Positions 16,224 to 23,600 of a stretch of 64,000 bases of DNA are shown here, piece by piece. This DNA is from Microcaldota archaeon (GTDB lineage Archaea; B1Sed10-29; B47-G15). The stretch spans positions 62,001 to 126,000 of the forward strand of contig QMVG01000001.1 of NCBI GenBank assembly GCA_003660975.1. The letters are read 5' to 3'. The first letter of the stretch is position 1. The number at the start of each line of letters is the position of its first letter. The notes beneath the pieces were generated by a model. That model saw only the letters and a list, made by a program, of their open reading frames with translations. It was not told the DNA's origin and did not search any database. A program made the translations under genes and the position numbers.

Positions 16224-18203
16224 ATGTATGAAAAAATTGTTTTCATATTTCTTTTTATTACAATTGCTTTTAGCACATCTTATGCCTCTGTTTTACCTTC
16301 ATATGTAGATATCTTGGCAAAGCCATATTGTACTATAGTGCAGAACCCTTCTGTGTTATACATTAATGGAAATCCAGGTAATGCCCGTTCAGGGATAATT
16401 ACCTTCTCTTCACATGGCCCGTGCTTAAACCCTTCTGTAATAAATTTAAGCACATCCAGTCCTGGTTGGGGCCCTATAACACTTAACCAGAGCAATCTAA
16501 CAATATCTGCTGGTGAGGAAAAAAATATCTCCTACTCATTTACTGTTCCAGATGTGGGCAATTGGATAGGTTATATCTATGGTAACGAAAGCAGACCTGG
16601 GGGAAACAGGACAAACACAACCATATATGTAACATCTACTGCACCATCGCCACCGTCAGGAGGCGGTGGAGGGGGCGGAGGAGCTGCTGCTCCCTCAAAA
16701 CCAAAGTATGCAGTAAAGATAGTCTCGATAATTCCTTCAACAGTCACTGTAAATTCAGGCGAAGCCTTCCAAACAGTTGTAAGTGTTGAGAACATTGGGA
16801 AGAAAAACTTAAGCTCACTCATTTTTAACATTCAAAACCTTCCATATGGTTGGGAAGGAGATAGCATAAATGTTGGAGACCTTGCTGTTGGTGAAAAAAA
16901 AGACTTTAAGGTTTATATAAGAAGTTATCCCACAGCAAAAGGAAACTATACGCTATTGTTCTATGTTGGTAATGATGAAGCAGAGGATACAGATGAAATG
17001 CACGTTATTGTCAAGGAAAGTAAAGTTCCAAATGTGCAGATAGAAATAAAAACAGACAAGGAAAAATATGTTGCCAATGAAAGTATGAAAATAAACATAA
17101 CGTTCAAAAACATTGCTGCTGTTGCTGTTGAGGATGGCAATATAACAGTAAGCTTTGCTGATGAAGTGATAAGACAACTAAAACACATAACACTGAGACA
17201 GGACGGGCAACTGTTTTTACCCATCACACACAAAGCAGGAGAGAGCGGTAGGAAGGAAATAAAAGCATGCATAGCGGATGAGACGAGCGGTTACAAAAGC
17301 TGTGCATTGAAAAGCATTGAAATTTTGGAAAATCCAATGCCAGTGATTTCCAAGCATGCATTGAAGGAGATAAACGGGACTGTGAGCAAGGTCATTGTAA
17401 CAATAACAATAAGTAATAAATGGAAAGCATTTAGAAATATCTCTGTTGTGGACAACATTCCGAAATCTCTGGCACATTCTGCTGATGAGATTCATTTCAT
17501 AACGACTTACAATAGCATAATAAATCCAGACCCCACTGTCCTGTGGCTTATAGATTCTTTGGAACCTTGGCAAACAGCAGTCATAGGTTATGAAATAAAA
17601 AGACCCACTGAAGAAATATTGGGGATAGAAAGCCTTCCTGCGGTGAATGTCTCTCTTTTTGACCCTGTTGAGGGCAGGAAAGTTTTCACAAATGCCACTG
17701 CGATAATATCTGTAGAGTATACTGGCATAGTCACTGTTTGCTATCCGAACAGGGACTTGCCATTGCTGATAATGAGCGTGATAATCCTACTAATACTATT
17801 GGGCTTGAAGGTTTTCAAGTTCCACACCTATTATGAATTAATAATTCCAATTCCATTATTTGTTTCAATTCTGCTTATTCTTATGAACACCTGTATGTTC
17901 TGGGCTTTCCTAATCGTATTGGTCGCGTCAGTTATATTCTTGGTCTACCAGATAATCCTCAAGTATGTAATGCACAAGGAAAAACCAGACGAAATTATAA
18001 GGAAATACAATGAATACATGGAAGCTGTTGGAAAACTGGAGAGATTAAGGAGAGAATATGAAGAGCAGATTCAAAGCGCGATAGAAGCTGTTAAGAAGGC
18101 CAAACAAAAGCAGATAGATGAAACGAGGATTAAAGCACTGCTGGAAAGTTCTGGCTTTACAAAGGACGAGATAGAAAGAATTTTAAGTGAAGCAAATAAA
18201 TAA
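16224..18203 (+). CDS. Large surface protein with Gly-rich linker, three membrane helices and cytoplasmic coiled coil (C)
   Basis: A 659-residue protein ending the surface block. In order: signal peptide (1-21), a Cys-containing N-terminal domain (about 22-138), a hinge of Pro/Ser and eight glycines (141-160), several Ig-like repeats of NEW3/CARDB/DUF11 type (for example SVENIGKKNLSSLIF and ITISNKWKAFRNISVVDNIP), three hydrophobic segments at about 512-532, 538-556 and 557-580, and a cytoplasmic Glu/Lys-rich coiled coil (about 590-640) ending in a short helical motif. It starts 16 nt after B2, so it is probably co-transcribed with it. The layout suits a membrane hub linking the outside array to the cell interior. 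The function is unknown. Confidence 0.7.
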   Translation: MYEKIVFIFLFITIAFSTSYASVLPSYVDILAKPYCTIVQNPSVLYINGNPGNARSGIITFSSHGPCLNPSVINLSTSSPGWGPITLNQSNLTISAGEEKNISYSFTVPDVGNWIGYIYGNESRPGGNRTNTTIYVTSTAPSPPSGGGGGGGGAAAPSKPKYAVKIVSIIPSTVTVNSGEAFQTVVSVENIGKKNLSSLIFNIQNLPYGWEGDSINVGDLAVGEKKDFKVYIRSYPTAKGNYTLLFYVGNDEAEDTDEMHVIVKESKVPNVQIEIKTDKEKYVANESMKINITFKNIAAVAVEDGNITVSFADEVIRQLKHITLRQDGQLFLPITHKAGESGRKEIKACIADETSGYKSCALKSIEILENPMPVISKHALKEINGTVSKVIVTITISNKWKAFRNISVVDNIPKSLAHSADEIHFITTYNSIINPDPTVLWLIDSLEPWQTAVIGYEIKRPTEEILGIESLPAVNVSLFDPVEGRKVFTNATAIISVEYTGIVTVCYPNRDLPLLIMSVIILLILLGLKVFKFHTYYELIIPIPLFVSILLILMNTCMFWAFLIVLVASVIFLVYQIILKYVMHKEKPDEIIRKYNEYMEAVGKLERLRREYEEQIQSAIEAVKKAKQKQIDETRIKALLESSGFTKDEIERILSEANK

Positions 18204-18232
18204 AAAGTTAAAAACAGAAAAGAATAGGACAT

Positions 18233-18304
18233 GCCTCAGTAGCACAGCGGTAGTGCGGCCGCCTTGTAAGCGGCAGGTCGAGGGTTCGAATCCCTCCTGA
18301 GGCT
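18233..18304 (+). tRNA. tRNA-Thr(UGU)
   Basis: A 72-nt cloverleaf: acceptor GCCTCAG/CTGAGGC, anticodon stem GCCGC/GCGGC, loop CTTGTAA with anticodon TGT, T-loop TTCGAAT, discriminator T. Its 3' end and flank (18289-18308) recur at 18382-18401 behind a hairpin element. Confidence 0.95.
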
Positions 18305-18401
18305 TTTATGGCCGGAGGCCATAACTTTGAGGCTTCAGTTTCGCTTAAGCATTTACCATAGGCAATAACAGAAAAGGCTTAAATCTCTCCTGAGGCTTTT
18401 A
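18304..18401 (+). repeat. tRNA-Thr-associated hairpin element with duplicated tRNA 3' end
   Basis: Non-coding. In order: palindrome TTATGGCC-GGA-GGCCATAA (18306-18324), about 15 nt of spacer, then TTTCGCTTAAGCATTTACC...AATAACAGAAAAGGCTTAAAT (18340-18384), whose ends pair. Finally comes a second copy of the tRNA-Thr 3' end (18382-18401, one or two bases different from 18289-18308). The middle part closely matches the third hairpin behind tRNA-Val (5181-5225), yet each copy carries the tail of its own tRNA. Confidence 0.7.
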
Positions 18402-18538
18402 ACTATATCTATAAAGCCCCAAACCATAAATGGGCCTTTCAGCAGAGGTTCTGAGCTCTGATTGGACAAAACATGACTACAAAGCCAACAACCAAAAGGC
18501 TTTTAAATTACAATCTTTTTTAATATATGCATAGTATC
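18402..18538 (+). other. Non-coding stretch with small hairpins before the NYN gene
   Basis: It contains GCCC-N12-GGGC (near 18415-18435), CAGAG-N8-CTCTG (near 18443-18460) and AAAGCC-N11-GGCTTT (near 18480-18503), then an AT-rich TATA-like stretch TTTTTTAATATATGC (18516-18530). No open frame and no C/D-box pair are seen. Confidence 0.45.
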
Positions 18539-18574
18539 CCCGTGTTTGCCTGGGGCAACCCGGGCAACCACGGG
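18539..18574 (+). promoter_or_regulatory. GC-rich hairpin just before the NYN gene start
   Basis: CCCGTGTTTGCC (18539-18550) pairs with GGCAACCACGGG (18563-18574) with one mismatch. An alternative stem TTGCC-TGG-GGCAA (18546-18558) is possible in the same sequence. It lies 4-7 nt before the TTG/GTG start codons and could control access to them. Confidence 0.45.
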
Positions 18575-18578
18575 CTGT

Positions 18579-19235
18579 TTGGTGATTGGTATCAAACCAT
18601 CCGCAATCCTGTTGATAGACTCTTCTAATTTTTATCATTCACTCAAAGAACAGAATGACCTCCCTTTTGATGCAGAACAGTTTGCTTTGTTAGTTAAAGA
18701 GCTAAATAAAAAATTTGATCTAAAAAAAATTAATTTTTATGATGCTATGAAAAACCGTGCTAAGGACCCAATAGGTTACTCAAAACAACAACGCTTCCAT
18801 AGCCGTTTGAGGAAAGCAATTCCGAATATCGAGATAAAACACTTAAAACTGAGGTATGTTAGAAGCATAAGTAAAGAAGAGGCATTCAAAATCTCTAAAG
18901 AAATTGGGATTCCATCAAATCTCAAAGACAAGCTTTATTTATTCCTAAAGAAGCTTGGGGTAGTAAAACTTACTAGAGAAAAAGGTTTAGATGTTTTAAT
19001 AGTTATAGATGCTTTGGAAGCGCACAGAAGTGGAAAATATGACAATATAATCCTCTTATCTGGGGATTCTGACTTTGTTCCAGCAGTCAAATTCATGCAA
19101 AATGATGGAGCCAAAGTCATCAATTTACATGCTTATTCCGGTAGCTCGAATGAATTAAGGGAGACTTGCTCTAGTCACATACTCATAGACATTGACGCTA
19201 ATGGGAGTGTCAACCTGAAAAGCTACAAGACATAA
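18579..19235 (+). CDS. NYN-domain (PIN-like) predicted ribonuclease
   Basis: A roughly 218-residue protein with the NYN/LabA-like pattern: AILLIDSSNFYHSL near the N-terminus (first Asp), GLDVLIVIDAL in the middle and IILLSGDSDFVPAVK near residue 160. These give the acidic residues of a metal-dependent RNase fold. The start is uncertain: a TTG at 18579 and GTG at 18582 are closest to the conserved strand; a TTG at 18546 lies inside the GC-rich hairpin. No strong ribosome binding site is visible. Base use is more AT/Lys-rich than its neighbours, and near-identical 22-nt palindromes flank the locus, which suggests a cassette. The target RNA is unknown. Confidence 0.75.
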   Translation: MVIGIKPSAILLIDSSNFYHSLKEQNDLPFDAEQFALLVKELNKKFDLKKINFYDAMKNRAKDPIGYSKQQRFHSRLRKAIPNIEIKHLKLRYVRSISKEEAFKISKEIGIPSNLKDKLYLFLKKLGVVKLTREKGLDVLIVIDALEAHRSGKYDNIILLSGDSDFVPAVKFMQNDGAKVINLHAYSGSSNELRETCSSHILIDIDANGSVNLKSYKT

Positions 19236-19299
19236 TTTTTTTAGTGAAAAAGTAAGAACCTTAAACATTGTACGCTTCATTTCCTAAAAACTATATATG

Positions 19300-19321
19300 T
19301 TTTATGGCCGAAGGCCATAAC
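19300..19321 (+). repeat. Palindrome matching the one behind tRNA-Thr
   Basis: TTTTATGGCC-GAA-GGCCATAAC differs from 18304-18325 by one base (GAA versus GGA). It lies between the convergent NYN and acetyl-CoA synthetase genes, 5 nt from the latter's stop, so it might also act as a two-way terminator. Confidence 0.65.
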
Positions 19322-19325
19322 CTGA

Positions 19326-21065
19326 TTACTCATCAGCCAGTGTTGACAAGTCGCCTGTTGGAAGACCGAGTTCTTTTGCTTTCAACACGCGCCTCATTAT
19401 TTTTCCTGACCTGGTCTTGGGCAGCTTGTCTATAAATTCTATTTCCTTTGGTGCTGCATGTGCTGCCATGTGGGTCTTAACAAATGCCATAAGTTCTTTT
19501 TTCAGCTCTTCGCTTGCCTCATAGCCCTTGTTTAAAACAACGAAAGCCTTTATTATTTCTCCTTTTATTGGGTCTGGCTTTCCTATAACACCTGCCTCGG
19601 CTACAGCAGGGTGCTCTATCAAGGCACTCTCAACCTCAAAAGGACCTACTCGCTCCCCAGCAGTATTTATGATATCATCAACCCTGCCCTGAAACCAAAA
19701 GTAGCCTTCTTCATCCATATACGCACTATCTCCAGAAACATACCAATCAGCTATGAAGTAGTTCTTAAAACGCTCTTCGTTGTTCCATATGGTTTTCATC
19801 ATACTTGGCCAACCTCTTTTCAAGGCCAGGTTTCCTATTGTTAAAGGGGGCAATTCATTTCCGCTGTCATCTATTATAGCTGCTTTTATCCCTGGGAATG
19901 GCTTTCCCATAGAGCCTGGCTTTATAGGCATTGATGGGTAATTGCAAATCATTTGTGAACCTGTTTCAGTCATCCACCACGTGTCGTGAATGGGCAATCC
20001 CCAGACCTTCATGGCCCACCTTATCACTTCTGGATTCAGAGGTTCTCCAACAGAATATATCAAACGCAGAGAGGAGAAATCATACTTAGCAACCTTTTCA
20101 TCTCCTGCGGCCATCAGCAACCTAAAGGCTGTTGGGGCGCTGTACCACACGGTTACTTTATATTTCTCTATTGTGCTATACCATGCATCAACGTTGAATC
20201 TTCCTCCACGTATGACAGAGCTAATTCCATTGAGCCATGGGCCATACATACCATAGGAAGTTCCTGTAACCCAGCCTGGGTCAGCAGTGCACCAGTAAAT
20301 ATCTTCATCATGTAAGTCCAAAACCCACTTTGCAGTTATGTAATGAGAAATCATCGCTCTCTGTGCATGTAAGACTCCTTTCGGTTTTCCAGTTGAACCA
20401 GAGGTATAATGCAAAATGAGAGGGTCTTCAAGATCAAGCCAAACAATGTTAAAATCATCAGGTGCATCTTCCATCTCTGCTTTATAGTTAATCTCATTGT
20501 CTTCTATCTCCTCTTCATCACCCACCATAAAAACATATCTCAAGTCAGGTAACTTTTCCCTGGGAATCCTCTTTCTCATTTTTGGGATGCTGATTATTGC
20601 AATTGCTCCTGCGTCGAGCATCCTGTCCTTCACTGCCTCCTCCATAAAAGCTTCAAAAAGAGGCATTGGTATTGCTCCTATCTTATGGATTCCCATAAAA
20701 GCAACATAGAGCTCGGGGCTGCGAGGCATAAAAACAGCAACCCTATCTCCCTTTTTTATTCCATACTTTTTCAACACATTTGCAAACTTGTTCGATAGGA
20801 GGGATAAATCTCTGAAGCTGTATGACTCTTCTCTCTTATCTGAAGTGTAGTAAAGGGCTATTTTGCTGCCATCCTTATTTGCGTGCTTGTCTATTGCTTC
20901 ATAAGCCATATTTACTTTTCCTGTCTTATACCATGAGAAATCTTTTTTAATTTCTTCCCAATCAAAGTCTTTATACGCTCTCTCATAGTCCTCCATATGT
21001 GGTTTCAGTCTAAGCATTTCCTCTGTCTTGAATATCTTCTCAACCTCGTGAGCAGCTTTTTCCAT
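19326..21065 (-). CDS. acsA: Acetyl-CoA synthetase (AMP-forming)
   Basis: Makes acetyl-CoA from acetate, ATP and CoA through acetyl-AMP. The 579-residue protein has the adenylation motifs in order: TSGSTGKPKGV (ATP loop), TWWMTETG, SGDSAYMDEEGYFWFQGRVDD (core/hinge) and the C-terminal PKTRSGKIMRR containing the catalytic and acetylation-prone lysine. The frame extends 14 codons further to a TTG, but the ATG at 21065, preceded in the complement by GAAGGTGATGGG, is the better start. A related short-chain acyl-CoA ligase cannot be excluded. It diverges from the small unknown gene at 21163 and shares a palindromic promoter with it. Confidence 0.88.
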   Translation of the reverse strand: MEKAAHEVEKIFKTEEMLRLKPHMEDYERAYKDFDWEEIKKDFSWYKTGKVNMAYEAIDKHANKDGSKIALYYTSDKREESYSFRDLSLLSNKFANVLKKYGIKKGDRVAVFMPRSPELYVAFMGIHKIGAIPMPLFEAFMEEAVKDRMLDAGAIAIISIPKMRKRIPREKLPDLRYVFMVGDEEEIEDNEINYKAEMEDAPDDFNIVWLDLEDPLILHYTSGSTGKPKGVLHAQRAMISHYITAKWVLDLHDEDIYWCTADPGWVTGTSYGMYGPWLNGISSVIRGGRFNVDAWYSTIEKYKVTVWYSAPTAFRLLMAAGDEKVAKYDFSSLRLIYSVGEPLNPEVIRWAMKVWGLPIHDTWWMTETGSQMICNYPSMPIKPGSMGKPFPGIKAAIIDDSGNELPPLTIGNLALKRGWPSMMKTIWNNEERFKNYFIADWYVSGDSAYMDEEGYFWFQGRVDDIINTAGERVGPFEVESALIEHPAVAEAGVIGKPDPIKGEIIKAFVVLNKGYEASEELKKELMAFVKTHMAAHAAPKEIEFIDKLPKTRSGKIMRRVLKAKELGLPTGDLSTLADE

Positions 21066-21105
21066 CCCATCACCTTCAAAGTAATGTCTATATCTTGCCA
21101 ATTCC

Positions 21106-21119
21106 AAATATTTAAATAT
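21106..21119. promoter_or_regulatory. Palindromic TATA box shared by acsA and a divergent gene
   Basis: The core ATATTTAAATAT (21108-21119) is a perfect palindrome. Its centre lies 48 nt from the acsA ATG (complement) and 50 nt from the ATG at 21163. Start sites 25 nt away in each direction would leave leaders of about 23 nt with good ribosome binding sites (GGTGAT and GAGGTTGAT), so it could serve both genes. Confidence 0.6.
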
Positions 21120-21162
21120 GTCATTTGAACAGTATATTAGAACGTTGAAAGAGGTTGATTTT

Positions 21163-21498
21163 ATGATAAGAATATATAAAATAAATGCTGATAGGAAATC
21201 AGAAGTAAAGAAAATTCTTGAAACACCTGACCACGTAGAAAATGGAAAGATGGTTATAAATGAATTTGCTAGGAATGGCTATGAGTTCAGAGATGCATCT
21301 GGTCTCGGCCTGAACGAAGACGCAGCGTATCTTTACATAGACGCAGACGAATCCTTCTTTGAAAGAAATGAAAAATTAATTATGCTTGAAGGCGTAAAGA
21401 AATTGGAAGGAGAGGAGTTCAACAAAATAAAGGACATATTTGAACAGCAGTCTAATAGTGTTGCTGCTGGTGTTGGAGCTATCTTTGGGGACATGTGA
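21163..21498 (+). CDS. Small conserved-looking protein of unknown function
   Basis: A 111-residue acidic soluble protein (MIRIYKINADRKSEVKKIL...YLYIDADESFFERNEKLIM...VAAGVGAIFGDM). I do not recognise the family. An in-frame ATG at 21118 lies in the TATA box; the ATG at 21163, preceded by GAGGTTGAT, is the start. The stop is directly followed by tRNA-Pro(CGG), with no spacer. Divergent transcription with acsA from a shared promoter suggests joint expression. Confidence 0.7.
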   Translation: MIRIYKINADRKSEVKKILETPDHVENGKMVINEFARNGYEFRDASGLGLNEDAAYLYIDADESFFERNEKLIMLEGVKKLEGEEFNKIKDIFEQQSNSVAAGVGAIFGDM

Positions 21499-21573
21499 GG
21501 GCCCGTGGGCTAGTCTGGTCTATGCTTGGGGCTTCGGGAGTCCCAGACCTGAGTTCAAATCTCGGCGGGCCCA
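21499..21573 (+). tRNA. tRNA-Pro(CGG)
   Basis: A 75-nt cloverleaf: acceptor GGGCCCG/CGGGCCC, anticodon stem GGGGC/GTCCC (one G-U pair), loop TTCGGGA with anticodon CGG, T-loop TTCAAAT, discriminator A. It begins on the base after the preceding gene's TGA, so the mRNA and tRNA probably arise from one transcript cut by RNase P. Confidence 0.94.
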
Positions 21574-21618
21574 TATCCCCAAAAGCATTTTTAAATAAAA
21601 AACGCTAAATAGAATAGC

Positions 21619-21711
21619 CCCGTGGTAGCATAGTGGTAGTGCGCCCGGCTGTAGTTCTCTGCCAAGTGAGCAGTCACCGGGAGATCGCCGGTTCAAATCC
21701 GGCCCACGGGA
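21619..21711 (+). tRNA. tRNA-Tyr(GUA) with a 21-nt intron at 37/38
   Basis: The acceptor CCCGTGG/CCACGGG has the C1-G72 pair typical of archaeal tRNA-Tyr. The anticodon stem is CCCGG (21644-21648) and CCGGG (21677-21681). The loop reads C-T-G-T-A-G, then an insert of 21 nt (21655-21675), then A38. Removing the insert leaves 72 nt. The insert has a CTGC/GCAG pairing consistent with a bulge-helix-bulge splice substrate. T-arm GCCGG-TTCAAAT-CCGGC, discriminator A. Confidence 0.92.
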
Positions 21712-21713
21712 TT

Positions 21714-21786
21714 GCCCCGGTAGTCTAGTGGTCTAGGATTCGGCCCTGTCGAGGCCGAGACCCGGGTTCAAATCCCGGCTGGGGCG
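21714..21786 (+). tRNA. tRNA-Asp(GUC)
   Basis: A 73-nt cloverleaf: acceptor GCCCCGG/CTGGGGC (one G-U pair), anticodon stem CGGCC/GGCCG, loop CTGTCGA with anticodon GTC, T-arm CCGGG-TTCAAAT-CCCGG, discriminator G. Two bases separate it from tRNA-Tyr. Confidence 0.96.
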
Positions 21787-21811
21787 TTTGTTTAAAACAT
21801 TAACCGATACG

Positions 21812-21825
21812 AATAAATATTAGAA
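21812..21825 (+). promoter_or_regulatory. TATA-box promoter of the RNA polymerase operon
   Basis: ATAAATATTAGAAA lies about 62 nt before the rpoH start. The implied leader of about 35 nt contains GGAAGGGGT, a strong ribosome binding site. Confidence 0.5.
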
Positions 21826-21879
21826 AGGAGAAAAAATTTTAGATACCTGATTTTCTCATTTTGTTAGGAAGGGGTCACT

Positions 21880-22113
21880 TTGAAGGAAGAACTTATAATT
21901 GGGCATGAGCTCGTGCCTAAACACGAAATAATGAAAAAAGCAGAAGTAGAGCAATTGTTAAAAAAATACGGTTTAAGTATAGAGCAGTTGCCAAAAATCT
22001 TGGAAGACGACCCTGTTGTGAAGGCAATAGGAGCAAAAAAGGGTCAGGTATTGAGAATCATAAGAAAAAGCCCCACGGCAGGAGAAAGTATCTACTTTCG
22101 CGTTGTAATATAA
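21880..22113 (+). CDS. rpoH: RNA polymerase subunit H (Rpb5 C-terminal homologue)
   Basis: A 77-residue subunit matching the archaeal RpoH length. It shows the conserved HELVPKHEIM near residue 9 and the late DPVVKAIGAKKGQVLRIIRKS stretch (split motif of Rpb5). It starts with TTG, placed by GGAAGGGG 6-10 nt upstream. It is first in the operon H-B''-B'-A'-A'', the usual archaeal order, and sits in the jaw of the polymerase near downstream DNA. Confidence 0.95.
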   Translation: MKEELIIGHELVPKHEIMKKAEVEQLLKKYGLSIEQLPKILEDDPVVKAIGAKKGQVLRIIRKSPTAGESIYFRVVI

Positions 22114-22123
22114 GGGTGATAGT

Positions 22124-23596
22124 TTGTACTATTGGGATGTTGTTGACGCGTATTTCAAAGACAGAAGTATAGTAAAGCAGCATATAGACTCATACAACGA
22201 CTTTGTAAATAACAGGATTCATAACATACTGCAGGAAATAGGTGACATAGAAACAAATAAAGAAGGATGTATCTTAAGGCTTTATAAGCTAAGGTTGGAA
22301 AAATCAGTTGTCACAGAGGCAGATGGTTCTAAGAGACCTATACTTCCCCTAGAAGCAAGGTTAAGAAACCTTACATATTATGCCAGTGTCTTTGTCGATA
22401 TGGGCCTCATCGAGGATGGCGTTGAAAAAGACAGAGTGGAGGTTTACATAGGTAGGCTGCCAGTAATGGTAAAAAGTGACCTCTGCCATTTAAGCGGTAT
22501 GACAAGGGATGAATTGATAAAAGCAGGAGAGGACCCTGATGACCCTGGTGGGTACTTCATAATAAACGGTTCAGAGAGAGTATTAATTTCTGTTGAGGAC
22601 TTAGCGCCGAATAGGGTAATAATCTCAAAAGAGAAAAAGAGCGGTAAGGACCTTGTCATAGGAAGGATATTTTCAACACAAGGAGGCTTTAAGGCAAAGA
22701 TAGCTATAGAGAGAAACAGCCAAGGGCAGATATACATAAGTTTTCCTGCGAGCCCGAAAAACCTGAACCTATTTATAGTGTTGAAAGCACTAGGGCTTGA
22801 AACAACAGAAGATATGATAAATGCGCTCCACATAAGAAATGAGGAAGTCATAAATGATATTTTGTTAAACGTTGAGGGAATTGAGGAAGTTACGACAGAG
22901 GAGGCTCTCCAGTATATAGGAAAAAGGGTGGCTGCTGGGCAGCCAGAAGAATACAGACTAAACAGAGCAGAATACATTATTGAAAATTATCTTTTGCCGC
23001 ACATAGGTCTTGAGAAAACAGACAGGATAAAGAAAGCGTATTTCTTGATGAACATGCTTGAAAGGATAATCGCAGTGGCAAAAGGTTATAGAGACGAGGA
23101 AGACAGGGACCATTATGCCAACAAGAGGATAAAGATATCAGGCAATTTGATGGAGGAATTATTCAGATACGCAATGAACTACTTTGTCAAGGACATCAAG
23201 TATCAGGTAGAGAGAGCATATGCCAGAAACAGAAAATTGCAGATAAAAACGTTAGTAAGACCAGATGCACTGTCTGAGAGGATAAGGTTTTCAATGAGCA
23301 CTGGACAGTGGGTTGGAAGAAGGCAGGGTGTGTCTCAACTTTTAGACAGAATGAGCTATATGGCCACCATAAGCCACTTAAGAAGGGTAAACTCCTTGCT
23401 TTCAAAGACACATCCCCACTTTGAGGCCAGAGACTTACATCCAACACATTGGGGAAAGATATGCCCAAATGAGACACCAGAGGGACCTAGCTGCGGTCTT
23501 GTCAAAAACCTTGCAATGGGTTGCACTATTTCAGCAAGGAATATACCAGGTCTTGAGGAAGAACTGAAACAAATGGGAGTTACAATAAAAAGGTGA
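22124..23596 (+). CDS. rpoB2: RNA polymerase subunit B''
   Basis: The N-terminal half of the second-largest polymerase subunit, 490 residues, with the lobe, protrusion and fork. Recognisable stretches include the GGYFIINGSERVL region near residue 143 and, near the end, RDLHPTHWGKICPNETPEG. The TTG start at 22124 is preceded by GGGTGAT. It ends 4 nt before the B' start. Splitting of the subunit is found in many euryarchaea and their relatives and helps to classify the genome. Confidence 0.96.
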   Translation: MYYWDVVDAYFKDRSIVKQHIDSYNDFVNNRIHNILQEIGDIETNKEGCILRLYKLRLEKSVVTEADGSKRPILPLEARLRNLTYYASVFVDMGLIEDGVEKDRVEVYIGRLPVMVKSDLCHLSGMTRDELIKAGEDPDDPGGYFIINGSERVLISVEDLAPNRVIISKEKKSGKDLVIGRIFSTQGGFKAKIAIERNSQGQIYISFPASPKNLNLFIVLKALGLETTEDMINALHIRNEEVINDILLNVEGIEEVTTEEALQYIGKRVAAGQPEEYRLNRAEYIIENYLLPHIGLEKTDRIKKAYFLMNMLERIIAVAKGYRDEEDRDHYANKRIKISGNLMEELFRYAMNYFVKDIKYQVERAYARNRKLQIKTLVRPDALSERIRFSMSTGQWVGRRQGVSQLLDRMSYMATISHLRRVNSLLSKTHPHFEARDLHPTHWGKICPNETPEGPSCGLVKNLAMGCTISARNIPGLEEELKQMGVTIKR

Positions 23597-23600
23597 AATT

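Noticed and set aside
18404-18500. Possible C/D-box RNA between tRNA-Thr and the NYN gene
   Set aside because: A CTGA occurs, but there is no RTGATGA C box at the right distance nor terminal pairing.
18579-19235. NYN gene as part of a toxin-antitoxin or defence operon
   Set aside because: No partner gene is adjacent; only the domain and the flanking palindromes support anything special.
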